From Vibrio intestinalis (GTDB lineage: Bacteria; Pseudomonadota; Gammaproteobacteria; Enterobacterales; Vibrionaceae), in contig NZ_JANAVY020000002.1 of NCBI RefSeq assembly GCF_025195085.2, positions 186,001 through 250,000 of the forward strand: 64,000 nt of DNA, written 5' to 3'. This document shows positions 7,190 to 16,949 of the stretch, piece after piece. A program made the translations under genes and the position numbers. The stretch's first letter is position 1; every line of letters starts with the position of its first letter. The notes below the pieces were generated by a model that did no database searches, was not told the origin of the DNA, and saw only the letters and a list, made by a program, of their open reading frames with translations.

Positions 7190-8656
7190 ATGAAGCGAGA
7201 ACAATGGGGATCCCGAGCTGGATTTATCTTGGCTGCAGTAGGATCTGCTATCGGTTTGGGTAACATCTGGCGTTTCCCTTATATGGCCTATGAGAATGGC
7301 GGCGGCGCCTTCTTCATTCCTTACCTTTTTGCCATGCTAACCGCTGGTATTCCATTTATGATTTTGGAATTCAGCATGGGTCAAAAGTACCGTGGCAGCG
7401 CACCAAAAACACTGGGCAAAATCCACGCTAAATTTGAGTGGCTTGGTTGGTTCCAGGTGGGTGTTGCGGCTCTGATTGCGGTTTACTATGTGGCTGTTAT
7501 CGGCTGGGCAATATCTTACTTTGGGATGTCGTTCACCCAAAGTTGGGGCGCAGATACTAACGCATTCTTCTTCGGTGAATACCTTCAACTCGGTGGTGAA
7601 CACTCGCCAACGGCGCTAGGCAGCATTCAGTGGAAGATCGCGATTGCAATGCTTATCGCATGGGGTATCACTTATGCCGCTATTGTAGGTGGTGTGAAAT
7701 CAGGTATCGAACGTGCATCAAAAATCATGATGCCTATCTTGTTCATCATGGTGGTATTGCTGATCGCTCGTATGGTGTTCCTACCAGGTGCGCTAGACGG
7801 TGTGAACTACATGTTTGAACCTGACTTTAGCAAAATTTGGGATGTAAAAGTTTGGGCAGCGGCGTACGGCCAGATCTTCTTTACCCTAAGTATCGGTTTC
7901 GCCATCATGCTTGCTTACTCTAGCTACTTGCCAGAGAAATCAGACATCACTAACAACGCATTCATGACGGTGCTTATCAACTGTGGCTTCTCTATCCTAG
8001 CGGGTATCATGATCTTCTCAGTACTAGGGTACATGGCTCAAGAACAGGGCAAGCCGTTAACTGAAGTTGTTACTGCTGGTGTAGGTCTTGCGTTTGTAAC
8101 GCTACCTGCGGCAATCAATTTGCTTCCAGCGCCATACATTCTTGGTCCACTGTTCTTCTTTGCTCTAGTAGTTGCAGGCCTTAGCTCGCACATCTCTATC
8201 ATGGAGGCGGTAACATCAGCCATCATGGACAAACTAAACTGGAGCCGTAAGAAAGCAGCAAATATCGTTATTGGCGTCGGCTTAGTGGTTTCAATGGCAT
8301 TTGCAACCAATGGCGGCTTATTGCTTCTAGACCTTGTTGACCACTTCGCGAATAACGTCGGCATCATGGTTGGTGGTCTGGTTGAGATTGTATTGATGGC
8401 ATGGCTACTGAACAAAGTGGCAGATGTGCGTGGCTACGTAAACGCAACCTCTGACTTCACTATCGGTCAATGGTTTGATGTCTGCCTACGCTTCGTAACA
8501 CCAGTAATGCTAGCAATCATCTTGGCGACTAAGCTACAAACACTATTTACTGAAGGCTACGGCGGCTATGACCTAACACTAGGTTGGGTGATCATCGCAG
8601 CGCTATTCGTATTCGGTCTAATTATCAACGCAACTAACCGTCAGCAGGAGGCATAA
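7190..8656 (+). CDS. Sodium-dependent transporter, NSS/SNF family (MetP-like)
   Basis: The 488 residues form a polytopic inner-membrane protein with the NSS signature in helix 1 (AVGSAIGLGNIWRFPYMAY, about 17-35) and about eleven or twelve membrane helices. The family uses the LeuT fold to couple Na+ entry to uptake of amino acids or related compounds. A good AGGAG site lies 6 bases upstream. The next gene, 2 bases after its stop, is a small MetS-type peptide. Transporters with such a partner include the methionine/alanine carrier MetPS of Corynebacterium, so amino-acid uptake is likely but the substrate cannot be read from sequence. Confidence 0.9.
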   Translation: MKREQWGSRAGFILAAVGSAIGLGNIWRFPYMAYENGGGAFFIPYLFAMLTAGIPFMILEFSMGQKYRGSAPKTLGKIHAKFEWLGWFQVGVAALIAVYYVAVIGWAISYFGMSFTQSWGADTNAFFFGEYLQLGGEHSPTALGSIQWKIAIAMLIAWGITYAAIVGGVKSGIERASKIMMPILFIMVVLLIARMVFLPGALDGVNYMFEPDFSKIWDVKVWAAAYGQIFFTLSIGFAIMLAYSSYLPEKSDITNNAFMTVLINCGFSILAGIMIFSVLGYMAQEQGKPLTEVVTAGVGLAFVTLPAAINLLPAPYILGPLFFFALVVAGLSSHISIMEAVTSAIMDKLNWSRKKAANIVIGVGLVVSMAFATNGGLLLLDLVDHFANNVGIMVGGLVEIVLMAWLLNKVADVRGYVNATSDFTIGQWFDVCLRFVTPVMLAIILATKLQTLFTEGYGGYDLTLGWVIIAALFVFGLIINATNRQQEA

Positions 8657-8658
8657 TC

Positions 8659-8754
8659 ATGACTACAGGTGCAATCATTATGATGGTTTTAGGTCTTGGT
8701 ATTACTTGGGGTGGCGCAGCCATCTGTATCAAGCGAGCGATGGATAAACAGTAA
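8659..8754 (+). CDS. MetS-family small subunit of the NSS transporter (31 aa)
   Basis: The short frame ATG 8659 to TAA 8752-8754 encodes a peptide with one membrane helix (MTTGAIIMMVLGLGITWGGA) and a basic tail (CIKRAMDKQ). It starts 2 bases after the transporter stop and its AGGAGG site lies in the last transporter codons. The Trp-Gly-Gly near the helix end is typical of the small subunits encoded behind NSS transporters, which are needed for function in the MetPS case. A terminator follows directly. Confidence 0.85.
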   Translation: MTTGAIIMMVLGLGITWGGAAICIKRAMDKQ

Positions 8755-8771
8755 ACATCGTTTTTACATGC

Positions 8772-8797
8772 AAAAGCCGGCAAGATTGCCGGCTTTT
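8772..8797. terminator. Rho-independent terminator after the NSS transporter pair
   Basis: GC-rich hairpin AAAAGCCGGCAA / TTGCCGGCTTTT followed by T on the plus strand and A/T-rich flanks on both sides. It may also serve the convergent gene ending at 8811. Confidence 0.88.
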
Positions 8798-8810
8798 TAG
8801 TGTTTGATTT

Positions 8811-9230
8811 TTAGAAGTGGTACTTTGCGCTAATCGCACCACCAATGCCAAGTTCCCAACCTTTGTGCATATCAAGTTCCGGTTGGATCTGACCATACAT
8901 CTGCAAATTTTGACTCACTTGGTAATTCAATCCCAATGGCACGCGTAAACCAAAGCCATCTTCCCACTCTCCCCACGCGCCCACACCCGCATACCAAGTA
9001 ATAGGCTCATTGGTATCAAACTCACCTCTCATCGCGATGTAATCAAAAGCCGTGCCTTGATTACCGATGATAAATCGGTAGCTTTCATCGAGCTCTACCA
9101 CCACGCTTAACTGCTGATCAACCGCTAAACCAACCGCGAGTTGTGGATGCTGCTCATCGCTGGCAAACACACCGGTACTTACCATAGTCGCAGCAAAGCC
9201 TATTGAGCTTATCAGTATCCTAAGTTTCAT
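8811..9230 (-). CDS. Small exported protein, probable outer-membrane barrel fragment-type fold, unknown function
   Basis: The 139 residues begin with a signal peptide (MKLRILISSIGFAATMVSTG, cut likely after VFA). The mature part has alternating beta-strand patterns (RFIIGNQG, ITWYAGVGAWGEW, LGLNYQVSQNLQMYGQIQ) and ends in KYHF, an aromatic C terminus as in outer-membrane barrels. At about 115 mature residues it is short for a closed 8-stranded barrel. GGAGAAA precedes the start. I do not recognise a named family. Confidence 0.65.
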   Translation of the reverse strand: MKLRILISSIGFAATMVSTGVFASDEQHPQLAVGLAVDQQLSVVVELDESYRFIIGNQGTAFDYIAMRGEFDTNEPITWYAGVGAWGEWEDGFGLRVPLGLNYQVSQNLQMYGQIQPELDMHKGWELGIGGAISAKYHF

Positions 9231-9370
9231 ATTTTCTCCAACCCGAGATGTGCAAAGTACCTATTGTTTCGAGAAGTGGTCAATCGTCGGTCAAGGTAAG
9301 GTCAGTGAATGGCTAAGTTAGCGAAAGGGAGCGCAAAAATATGAAGGCGATATACTCGAGCAACAGGCAT

Positions 9371-9396
9371 AAAAAAAGGAGGCCGAAGCCTCCTTT
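9371..9396 (-). terminator. Terminator of ptsG
   Basis: Inverted repeat AAAGGAGGC ... GCCTCCTTT with the poly-A on the left, which is a U-run on the minus-strand transcript. It lies 27 bases past the ptsG stop. Confidence 0.88.
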
Positions 9397-9422
9397 GTAC
9401 CTATTAGGGGAAATAGGTTGGA

Positions 9423-10919
9423 TTAACCGTGGTTACGAATCCACTCATCCATTTCTGTTTTAAGGTTGTCTGACTTAGTACCAAAGATTGCCTGAACACC
9501 ACCAGAAACTACAACAACACCTGCTGCACCTAGTTTTTTCAGTTTGTCTTGGTCTACTTGCTCAGTGTCTGCTACTGCAACACGTAGACGAGTGATACAT
9601 GCGTCTAGACCTGTGATGTTCGCTTTACCACCGAATGCCGCAACAAGTTCACCAGCCATATCAGAACCAGCAGTTACTACTTCTTCTTCTGTTTCGTCTT
9701 CACGACCTGGAGTCTTAAGATCTAGTGCCTTGATTACAGTGCGGAATACTAGGTAGTAGATTGCTGCGTATGCGATACCACAACCAACCATTAGGCCTAG
9801 GTTCTTAGCGTTACCAGATAGAACTAGGAAGTCGATTAGACCGTGTGAGAACGAAGTACCGTGTACAAAGCCTAGAGTGTTCGCTAGAACGTATGCAGAA
9901 CCTGCTAGTAGAGCGTGAATTCCGTATAGTACTGGAGCAACGAATAGGAACGAGAATTCGATTGGTTCAGTAATACCTGTTAGGAATGAAGTCAGTGCAG
10001 CAGAAGCCATGATACCCATTACTTTCGCGCGGTTCTCTGGTTTAGCAGAATGAGCGATAGCGATAGCAGCAGCTGGAAGACCGAACATCTTGAACATGTA
10101 ACCACCCGCTAGCTGACCGAAGCCATTACCAGCAAGACGAGATGCGTCATCAGCAACTAGGTAACAAGTTAGAACACCGTTTTGAGCAACGCCGTTAGCG
10201 TCAACACAAGAACCAGCTTCGAAGAAGAACGGTACGTTCCATACGTGGTGTAGACCGAATGGAATTAGAGAACGTTCAACGATACCGTAGATACCGAATG
10301 CTACTTGTGGGTTTTGGTGCGCAGCCCAGTCAGAGAATGTTTGCATTACTGACGCGATTGGCGGCCAAATGATAGAAAGTACAAGAGCAAGAGCAATTGC
10401 TAGGAAACCAGTGATGATTGGCACTGCACGCTTACCAGCGAAGAAGCCAAGGTATTCTGGAAGTTGAATTTTGAAGAAACGGTTGAAAGACCAAGCCGCA
10501 ATAGCACCAACAAGGATACCACCTAGTACACCTGTCTCGTATTGTTTCTCGATTAGACCGATTGCTTTAGCATCTAGAACTTCGCCTGCTGCTAGTGCAG
10601 CCGCTTTAGCAGCTTCAACGTCTAGACCAGCTAGTACGCCAAGAGTTGCAGCCATGATGCCGTAACCAACGATTGCAGCAAGACCTGCTACACCGTCATT
10701 GTTTGTAAAGCCAAGTGCTACACCAACAGCAAATAGCAGCGCCATTTGACCGAATACTGAACCACCAGCTTGTTCCATTAGATTTGAAACGATTTCTGGA
10801 ATGAATGGAAGATCGGCAGCACCTACACCAAGTAGGATACCTGCAACGGGTAAAACTGATACCGGAAGCATCAGAGCTTTACCAACTTTCTGCAGGTTAG
10901 CAAAAAGGTTCTTAAACAT
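9423..10919 (-). CDS. ptsG: Glucose-specific PTS enzyme IICB (PtsG)
   Basis: The 498 residues comprise the membrane IIC domain (about 1-400, starting [20 protein letters not shown], with the [13 protein letters not shown] signature) and a C-terminal IIB domain (about 420-498) with the phosphorylated cysteine in [10 protein letters not shown]. The protein takes up and phosphorylates glucose with phosphate passed from EIIA-Glc, which must be encoded elsewhere because no IIA domain is fused. It starts after CAGGAG. The leader is about 310 bases and contains a ROK operator overlapping the predicted promoter, consistent with Mlc repression; mlc itself is 6 kb away in this window. Confidence 0.95.
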   Translation of the reverse strand: MFKNLFANLQKVGKALMLPVSVLPVAGILLGVGAADLPFIPEIVSNLMEQAGGSVFGQMALLFAVGVALGFTNNDGVAGLAAIVGYGIMAATLGVLAGLDVEAAKAAALAAGEVLDAKAIGLIEKQYETGVLGGILVGAIAAWSFNRFFKIQLPEYLGFFAGKRAVPIITGFLAIALALVLSIIWPPIASVMQTFSDWAAHQNPQVAFGIYGIVERSLIPFGLHHVWNVPFFFEAGSCVDANGVAQNGVLTCYLVADDASRLAGNGFGQLAGGYMFKMFGLPAAAIAIAHSAKPENRAKVMGIMASAALTSFLTGITEPIEFSFLFVAPVLYGIHALLAGSAYVLANTLGFVHGTSFSHGLIDFLVLSGNAKNLGLMVGCGIAYAAIYYLVFRTVIKALDLKTPGREDETEEEVVTAGSDMAGELVAAFGGKANITGLDACITRLRVAVADTEQVDQDKLKKLGAAGVVVVSGGVQAIFGTKSDNLKTEMDEWIRNHG

Positions 10920-11216
10920 GTTTATGCTCCTGAAAGATTATAAGAATCATCATGGGCTCTAACGGCACACCCCCGTAGCCTAAATGTTAGCACCCATAGA
11001 AAATGTAACCACTTGTTACGTTATATTTTCTGCCTCTAAATATATCTTGAGGCTCATCGCGTTTTCTAGTCACTTACAGAATTAAGTTTCAAAGTAATAG
11101 ATAGATCACACGCAAAAATCGGTTTTGGAATGGATTACATGACAATATCTTATTGATTAATAAACAAATAACCTAAAGAGACATTAATTTTGTTGGGTGA
11201 ATAAAATAGAGGTGTT

Positions 11217-11241
11217 TGTTATTTCGTGTAACAAAATTACA
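11217..11241. promoter_or_regulatory. ROK-type (Mlc) operator of ptsG
   Basis: A 25-bp near-palindrome with left arm TGTTATTTCG, centre TGTAA and right arm CAAAATTACA. It overlaps the predicted -10 box (TGTAAT on the minus strand, 11236-11241). It is 21/25 identical to the element at 1404-1428. Confidence 0.75.
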
Positions 11242-11264
11242 TTTTTGGGTATTCACTCTATAAA
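11236..11264 (-). promoter_or_regulatory. Predicted ptsG promoter
   Basis: On the minus strand TTTATA (11259-11264) and TGTAAT (11236-11241) are separated by 17 bases. Transcription would start near 11230, inside the operator, leaving a leader of about 310 nt. The rest of the 10920-11364 gap shows no gene. Confidence 0.5.
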
Positions 11265-11320
11265 TTTCAACATTTTTAGTGAACACGACTCCAAAAACGT
11301 TTGCGCGTGACTTAGGGCAC

Positions 11321-11347
11321 AAAAAAAAGGAGCTGCTGCTCCTTTTT
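11321..11347 (-). terminator. Terminator at the end of the fab-tatD cluster
   Basis: Hairpin AGGAGC-TGCT-GCTCCT flanked by A8 on the left and T6 on the right. It can stop minus-strand transcription 20 bases past tatD and may insulate the ptsG promoter. Confidence 0.88.
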
Positions 11348-11364
11348 TATCCGAGTTTCGTTTT

Positions 11365-12132
11365 CTATCTCAAAAAAAGATTTCGGTAGTTTTCGCTAGT
11401 TTTTTCACCAACTTTCGATAACGCGACACCTTTTAGCTGAGCTATATATGCAGCCACTTCGACCACATATGCAGGTTGGTTCTGTTTACCACGATGTGGC
11501 ACCGGCGCCAAATAAGGAGAATCCGTCTCAATCAGCAACCTTTCAAGTGGCAATTGTTTCACTACTTCTTTGAGTTCCGTCGCTTGTCTGAACGTCACGA
11601 TACCTGAAATCGAAATATAAAAACCAAGTTCCATTGCAGCCTGAGCAAATGCAAGATCTTCAGTAAAGCAATGAATCACTCCCCCGCACTTCTCTGCCCC
11701 ACCATTGCGTAAAATATTCAGTGTATCTTCACGGGCATCGCGAGTATGAATGATTAATGGCTTATTAAGCGCAACGGCAAGTTCTACTTGCTGCTCAAAG
11801 CGTAATTGCTGTAAGTCTTTTGTCTCTGGCTTGTAGTGATAATCTAAGCCTGTTTCACCAATAGCCACCACGCGGTCATGGCTAGCGTAACGTCGTAGAA
11901 CGTCCAGAGAGAAGTCGCTTTCAACATCTAATGGGTGAACACCGCATGACGCTGAAACGTTGCTGTACGGCTCAATCATTTCCATCATATTAGGAAATGC
12001 GTCAAGGGTTACCCCTACCGATAACAAGTGTGAGACGTTAGCGGCTTCGGCCTTAGCGACAACATCAGCAATCCCTTGATGTAGTTCTTGATAATCCAGT
12101 TTATCCAGATGGCAATGGGAATCTACAAACAT
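11365..12132 (-). CDS. TatD-family metal-dependent hydrolase (YcfH type)
   Basis: The 255 residues begin MFVDSHCHLDKLD with the HxH metal motif, continue with GETGLDYHY, IIHTRDA and GVIHCFTED, and end with the LIETDSPYLAP metal-binding Asp motif. The family comprises cytoplasmic metal-dependent hydrolases with DNase activity reported for members; YcfH is the E. coli version found in the same holB-ycfH context. It overlaps holB by 10 bases and is the last gene of the cluster. Confidence 0.9.
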   Translation of the reverse strand: MFVDSHCHLDKLDYQELHQGIADVVAKAEAANVSHLLSVGVTLDAFPNMMEMIEPYSNVSASCGVHPLDVESDFSLDVLRRYASHDRVVAIGETGLDYHYKPETKDLQQLRFEQQVELAVALNKPLIIHTRDAREDTLNILRNGGAEKCGGVIHCFTEDLAFAQAAMELGFYISISGIVTFRQATELKEVVKQLPLERLLIETDSPYLAPVPHRGKQNQPAYVVEVAAYIAQLKGVALSKVGEKTSENYRNLFLR

Positions 12133-13085
12133 GCTTCCTCGTTAAATTTATATAACCAATCTAGTATGAGAAGCTCACGGTTTAAGCCCGTGTGCTGAGT
12201 AATCTGCTCAATCAATGCGCCAAGGGCATCGGTTTGAGTATAGAGCACAGGGTAACTCACAGTGTTAACTAACGCAGCTGCGCCCGGCACTACAGAGTCT
12301 AACGTTAAGCCAAAGTGCTGTTTTTGCGCGTCAGTCATTAAATACCATAGCCAAGTTAACGCTTGTTCTGCATTGCTAGCGAGCTCTTTCGCCAACTTTA
12401 TCGCGTCACCTTGCTGTTTCACCACGGTCAAAAACTGCTGCTCAATCGCCTGATATTGTTTCTGCTCACCCTGCTCAATAAACTGCAAGGTTTTCAGTGG
12501 CGCGTTACCGTTAATGTGCGCGGCATAACTTGGCACATTTTGCTGCGTTTCTTGCGCTAACCATTCTGCCACCTGTGATGCCTCAGGGGTCGCTAAATGC
12601 CACTGCTGACAACGGCTGGTGATCGTAGGCAACAATTGCGATGCTGAATGTGCGACCAACAAAAACAGACAGCTTGAAGAAGGCTCTTCCAGCGTTTTTA
12701 GCAGTGCATTCGCCGCAGATTCATTCATGGCATCTGCTGGCTCAATAATGAAAATACGGTAGCCAGAAAGCTGCGAAGACTCTTGTGCAAGGCGGTTACA
12801 CTGACGAATCTGCTCAACCGTGATCGCTTTACCCTCTTTCTCAGGCTTAATCACATGAAAATCTGGGTGGTTGTCTGATTCCATTAACTGACAGCTATGG
12901 CAAAACCCACAAGGGTCAGCAGCATAGTTACTGCACATAACCGCGCGACCAAACTGCTCGACCAATTGCTCAGCACCTAAGCCCGGCTTTGCCACCAACA
13001 ATGCCGCATTAGAAAAACGATCCGCTTCGAGATGCGTTTGCCACTGCTGCCACATAGAGGTTAGCCAAGGGTATAAGGTTGCCAT
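12123..13085 (-). CDS. holB: DNA polymerase III delta' subunit
   Basis: The 320 residues are a clamp-loader AAA+ module with the four-cysteine zinc knuckle (PCGFCHSCQLM), the EPADAMNESAANALLKTLEEP Walker-B/sensor stretch and SRC in TITSRCQQW. As usual for delta', the P-loop is degenerate (AKPGLGAEQL), so it does not hydrolyse ATP. It works with delta and tau/gamma to load the beta clamp. The ATG follows directly on the tmk stop codon with no gap, so translation is probably coupled. Confidence 0.93.
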   Translation of the reverse strand: MATLYPWLTSMWQQWQTHLEADRFSNAALLVAKPGLGAEQLVEQFGRAVMCSNYAADPCGFCHSCQLMESDNHPDFHVIKPEKEGKAITVEQIRQCNRLAQESSQLSGYRIFIIEPADAMNESAANALLKTLEEPSSSCLFLLVAHSASQLLPTITSRCQQWHLATPEASQVAEWLAQETQQNVPSYAAHINGNAPLKTLQFIEQGEQKQYQAIEQQFLTVVKQQGDAIKLAKELASNAEQALTWLWYLMTDAQKQHFGLTLDSVVPGAAALVNTVSYPVLYTQTDALGALIEQITQHTGLNRELLILDWLYKFNEEACL

Positions 13086-13718
13086 TTATTGAGCATCCAA
13101 CCAGTTATTAAGCGCTGCGGTAATATCAGCGGCAACCTTGTTTATCTCTTGCTCTGCATTGATGATCACAACAGAATCATCGCTCTGCGCGATCTCAAGG
13201 TAACGCTCGCGTGTGCGGTCAAAAAAGCTCATATCCATTTTTTCAATACGATCCAACTCACCGCGGCCACGAGCACGCTCAAGCCCGACTCGTGGATCAA
13301 GGTCGAGGTATAGCGTTAAGTCAGGCTTAAACTCACCAAGCGTAGTATCACGCAGTGACTGCATCGTTTCACGCGGGATCTGACGACCGCCGCCCTGATA
13401 AGCTTGTGAAGACATATCATGACGATCGCCAACCACCCAAGTCCCTTCCGCTAGGGTTGGTTTAATCACGTTCTCGACTAATTGCACTCGCGCAGCATAC
13501 ATCATCAAAAGCTCAGTCATATCTTGCAGGACTTCACCTTCATGCTCTTGCTTTACAAGACTGCGCAACTTTTCTGCCAGTAACGTTCCGCCCGGTTCGC
13601 GAGTATTCTTAATCGACTCAACACCCGCGGCTAGCAGTGCGTCTAAAACTGCTTGAATAGCGGTGCTCTTACCTGCGCCTTCAAGGCCTTCGATTACGAT
13701 AAATTTTGCTTGCTTCAT
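13086..13718 (-). CDS. tmk: Thymidylate kinase
   Basis: The 210 residues have the P-loop [10 protein letters not shown] (about 9-18), the DR motif in [18 protein letters not shown] and a LID region with [10 protein letters not shown]. The enzyme phosphorylates dTMP to dTDP in the cytoplasm. Its start overlaps the mltG stop by 4 bases (ATGA). Confidence 0.95.
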   Translation of the reverse strand: MKQAKFIVIEGLEGAGKSTAIQAVLDALLAAGVESIKNTREPGGTLLAEKLRSLVKQEHEGEVLQDMTELLMMYAARVQLVENVIKPTLAEGTWVVGDRHDMSSQAYQGGGRQIPRETMQSLRDTTLGEFKPDLTLYLDLDPRVGLERARGRGELDRIEKMDMSFFDRTRERYLEIAQSDDSVVIINAEQEINKVAADITAALNNWLDAQ

Positions 13719-14731
13719 TTGTTACTTCTTAATTGTTTTAGGTAAGCACGTACTGCGCGGTTGTGTTCAGCCAGTGTTTTCGAGAAAACATGACCACCTT
13801 TACCACTAGCAACAAAGTAGAAGTACTTGCTGCTCTCAGGGTTGAGTGCGGCTTTAATCGATGCTTCACCAGCCATTGCAATAGGAGTTGGCGGCAAACC
13901 AAAAATCACATAGGTGTTGTAAGCGGTGCGAGTGCGCAAATCTTTCTTACGGATGTTACCGTCGTACTTATCGCCCATACCATAGATAACGGTTGGGTCG
14001 GTTTGCAGGCGCATGCCCTTGTTTAAGCGGTTCACAAACACTGACGCGACACGCTCTCTTTCAGACTCAACCGCCGTTTCTTTTTCAATGATAGACGCTA
14101 AGATCAAGGCTTCGTAAGGTGACTTCAGCGGCAGCTTATCTTGGCGACTTGCCCACGCTTCATCTAATACCGCTTGCAGCTTATCCGCCGAACGTTGGAG
14201 GATTTCTAAATCACTGTCACCGTAGGTGTAGTGGAAAGTCTCAGCAAGCAATAGGCCCTCTAATTTTTCGTGGCTGATTCCTAATGCTTTAGCGATTTCC
14301 GCTTCTGTCATTTGCAGAGTTTTGTGCTCCAAGTATGGCGCATTGGCGAGAATCTCACGCCACTCACTAAAGCGAGAGCCTTCAACGAAAGTTAGAGAGA
14401 ACTGGTGTTCTTTACCTGTTTTAAACAACTGGAGCGCGGTCGTCAGCGTTAAATCTGGGGTAATTAAGTAAGTGCCCGCTTTCAACTGAGTTAACTCAGG
14501 GTGCAGACGACGTACTAATGGCATCATGTCGCTGCCATCGATCAATTCTTGCTGTTGGAGCTGGTTCAGAACGCTATGAAAGCTGCTGCCGGACTTAACC
14601 GTGAAAATTTGTTGTTCTGACAGCTTAAGAGGCTGAGATAAAAAAAGGTTAACTTGATTGGTTACATAATAAAAAGCGCCAGCTGCGATAGCGGCTACCA
14701 ATACTAAAAACAGGGTGATCTTCTTAATCAC
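13715..14731 (-). CDS. mltG: Endolytic murein transglycosylase MltG
   Basis: The 338 residues have one N-terminal membrane helix ([19 protein letters not shown]), a LysM-like region and the YceG catalytic domain with the active Glu in [20 protein letters not shown]. The [11 protein letters not shown] motif is typical. It cleaves nascent glycan strands at the periplasmic face and is thought to set strand length. It is translationally coupled at both ends (4-bp overlaps with pabC and tmk). Confidence 0.94.
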   Translation of the reverse strand: MIKKITLFLVLVAAIAAGAFYYVTNQVNLFLSQPLKLSEQQIFTVKSGSSFHSVLNQLQQQELIDGSDMMPLVRRLHPELTQLKAGTYLITPDLTLTTALQLFKTGKEHQFSLTFVEGSRFSEWREILANAPYLEHKTLQMTEAEIAKALGISHEKLEGLLLAETFHYTYGDSDLEILQRSADKLQAVLDEAWASRQDKLPLKSPYEALILASIIEKETAVESERERVASVFVNRLNKGMRLQTDPTVIYGMGDKYDGNIRKKDLRTRTAYNTYVIFGLPPTPIAMAGEASIKAALNPESSKYFYFVASGKGGHVFSKTLAEHNRAVRAYLKQLRSNK

Positions 14732-15531
14732 GGTGACAACATCTCCTGAATACGTCTTGTCATTGTTCCAATTTCAAAGTGTTGCTGAGCGATTTTTGTT
14801 ACAGGTACGACACCCATAATTGAATTGCACACCATCACTTCATCTGCCTGGATGAGATCATCCAAACAGTAATTTCCAATATGAGTTTTTACTTGTTCAC
14901 GCTCGGCAAACTCAAGTACTTGTCGGCGAACCACACCAGCAACACCGGATGCGCTGAGATCTGGCGTATATAAGCTATCGCCTTTGCGCCAAAACAGGTT
15001 CGCCATAGTGGTTTCAATCACCTGCTGGTTGATATCCAATACCACACCATCGGCAAAGCCTTGTGACTCCACATCGGCCTTACACAATACTTGTTCCAAA
15101 CGATTATTGTGTTTGTGTCCGGCTAATAATGGGTTAATCCCAAGTGCAAGATTACAAACGGCCAACTCTAAACCGTTTTGCTTTAGCTGTACGTAGTGCT
15201 CTGGGTAAGCAAAGTTGCTAATAGTAACATTAGGCGCACTCACTTGAGTAGGGCTATAGCCCCTTCCGCCTTCACCACGGCTAATATGCAGCTTTAAACC
15301 GGCCAATGGAGCATGTAATGCAGCCATTTCGAGCCAGTTCAAAACTTGTAACCAATCAGGATGAGGGATACGCAAAGCATCCAAGCAGGATTGCATGCGC
15401 TCTAAATGATACTGCCAAGCAACCAGTTTTCCATCAGCGGTGAGAATGGTGGTAAATCCGCCATCCCCATATTGAAATGAGCGATCAGAAACCGAAACTG
15501 TCTCGGTTGGTTGTCCATTTAACCAAATCAC
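14728..15531 (-). CDS. pabC: Aminodeoxychorismate lyase
   Basis: The 267 residues are a fold-type IV PLP enzyme (branched-chain aminotransferase-like). The lysine in AGHKHNNRLEQV is the likely PLP-binding residue and SASGVAGVVRRQVLE is typical of the family. It releases pyruvate from 4-amino-4-deoxychorismate to give p-aminobenzoate for folate. The start is GTG at 15529-15531 behind GGGAAAGG; an overlapping ATG is in another frame. The pabC-mltG-tmk-holB order is the same as in E. coli. Confidence 0.92.
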   Translation of the reverse strand: MIWLNGQPTETVSVSDRSFQYGDGGFTTILTADGKLVAWQYHLERMQSCLDALRIPHPDWLQVLNWLEMAALHAPLAGLKLHISRGEGGRGYSPTQVSAPNVTISNFAYPEHYVQLKQNGLELAVCNLALGINPLLAGHKHNNRLEQVLCKADVESQGFADGVVLDINQQVIETTMANLFWRKGDSLYTPDLSASGVAGVVRRQVLEFAEREQVKTHIGNYCLDDLIQADEVMVCNSIMGVVPVTKIAQQHFEIGTMTRRIQEMLSP

Positions 15532-15555
15532 ATCCTTTCCCTTTTGTTTAGATAC

Positions 15556-15590
15556 AAAAACGGCTTAATGCCTGAACATTAAGCCGTTTT
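15556..15590 (-). terminator. Terminator/attenuator between fabF and pabC
   Basis: Long stem AAACGGCTTAATG / CATTAAGCCGTTT followed by a U-run on the minus-strand transcript. It lies between fabF and pabC, which suggests that the downstream folate/cell-wall/replication genes depend on read-through or another promoter. Confidence 0.85.
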
Positions 15591-15616
15591 ATCACAATTC
15601 TAACGAAGATTCTTGA

Positions 15617-16858
15617 TTAAATCTTTTTGAAGACTAGAGAACCGTTCGTACCACCGAAGCCGAATGAGTTACAGATAGCGTATTCCATATCTACTTTCTT
15701 AGCAGTGTGTGGAACAAGGTCGATATCTAAACCTTCTTCTGGGTTATCAAGGTTAATCGTTGGTGGAACAATTTGATCTACCAATGACAATACCGTGATG
15801 ATTGCTTCAACAGAACCTGCTGCACCTAATAGGTGACCAGTCATAGATTTAGTAGAAGAAACCTTAACTTGCTTAGCACCCTCTTCACCTAGAGCACGCT
15901 TAACACCTTTGATTTCTGCTACGTCACCCGCTGGAGTAGACGTACCGTGAGCATTTACATAACCGATTTGAGTACCAGTTACGCCTGCATCACGCATCGC
16001 TGCTTCCATCGCTAGTGCACCACCTGAACCGTCTTCACTTGGTGAAGTCATGTGGTAAGCGTCACCAGACATACCAAAGCCAACAAGCTCTGCGTAAATC
16101 TTAGCGCCACGTGCTTTCGCGTGTTCGTACTCTTCTAGAACCATGATGCCAGCACCGTCACCTAGAACGAAACCGTCACGGTCTTTGTCCCATGGACGAG
16201 AAGCTTTTTGAGGCTCATCGTTACGAGTAGAAAGCGCTTTAGCCGCACCAAAACCAGCCATACCTAGTGGTGTAGAAGCTTTCTCTGAACCACCTGCAAC
16301 CATTGCATCAGCATCGCCGTATGCAATCATACGAGCCGCATGACCAATGTTGTGCAAACCAGTGGTACACGCTGTAGAAATAGCGATGTTTGGACCACGA
16401 AGTCCACGCATGATAGATAGGTTACCTGCAACCATGTTTACGATGGTTGATGGTACGAAGAACGGGCTAACTTTACGTGGGCCTTTCTCTACAAGTGCTG
16501 TGTGACCGTTTTCGATTAGGTCTAGGCCGCCGATACCAGAGCCAATTGCTACACCAACACGTGGAGCGTTTTCTTCGTTAATTTGTAAGCCAGAGTCATC
16601 TAGGGCTTGAATGCCCGCAGCGATACCGTATTGGATAAACAAATCCATTTTACGAGCATCTTTCTTAGACATGTACTCTGTGCAGTCAAAATCTTTGATT
16701 AGACCTGCAAAGCGAGTAGAGAAATTCTCTGCATCAAAGTGCTCGATATTCGAGATACCACTTTGACCAGCTAGCAGGGCTTTCCATGATGATTCTACAG
16801 TGTTGCCTACCGGTGACAACATACCCATGCCAGTGACAACAACACGACGCTTGGACAC
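15617..16858 (-). CDS. fabF: 3-oxoacyl-ACP synthase II
   Basis: The 413 residues are a KAS II thiolase-fold enzyme with the Cys-His-His triad visible as [25 protein letters not shown] and [15 protein letters not shown]. It elongates acyl-ACP with malonyl-ACP and controls C16:1 to C18:1 elongation. It sits directly downstream of acpP (91 bases), separated by a GC-rich hairpin that may give ACP more transcript than FabF. Confidence 0.96.
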   Translation of the reverse strand: MSKRRVVVTGMGMLSPVGNTVESSWKALLAGQSGISNIEHFDAENFSTRFAGLIKDFDCTEYMSKKDARKMDLFIQYGIAAGIQALDDSGLQINEENAPRVGVAIGSGIGGLDLIENGHTALVEKGPRKVSPFFVPSTIVNMVAGNLSIMRGLRGPNIAISTACTTGLHNIGHAARMIAYGDADAMVAGGSEKASTPLGMAGFGAAKALSTRNDEPQKASRPWDKDRDGFVLGDGAGIMVLEEYEHAKARGAKIYAELVGFGMSGDAYHMTSPSEDGSGGALAMEAAMRDAGVTGTQIGYVNAHGTSTPAGDVAEIKGVKRALGEEGAKQVKVSSTKSMTGHLLGAAGSVEAIITVLSLVDQIVPPTINLDNPEEGLDIDLVPHTAKKVDMEYAICNSFGFGGTNGSLVFKKI

Positions 16859-16908
16859 GACTTTATTCTCCGGGTTTGAAATGATTCTATGAGGATATAG
16901 AAGAGTTT

Positions 16909-16940
16909 AAAAAAGAACTCAGGCGGCCAGAAGGCCGCCT
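16909..16940 (-). terminator. Partial terminator between acpP and fabF
   Basis: GC-rich stem AGGCGGCC-AGAA-GGCCGCCT (16921-16940). On the minus strand it is followed by GAGTTC and then a U6 run, a few bases later than ideal. A leaky terminator would explain higher acpP than fabF expression. Confidence 0.6.
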
Positions 16941-16949
16941 GGGGGGATA

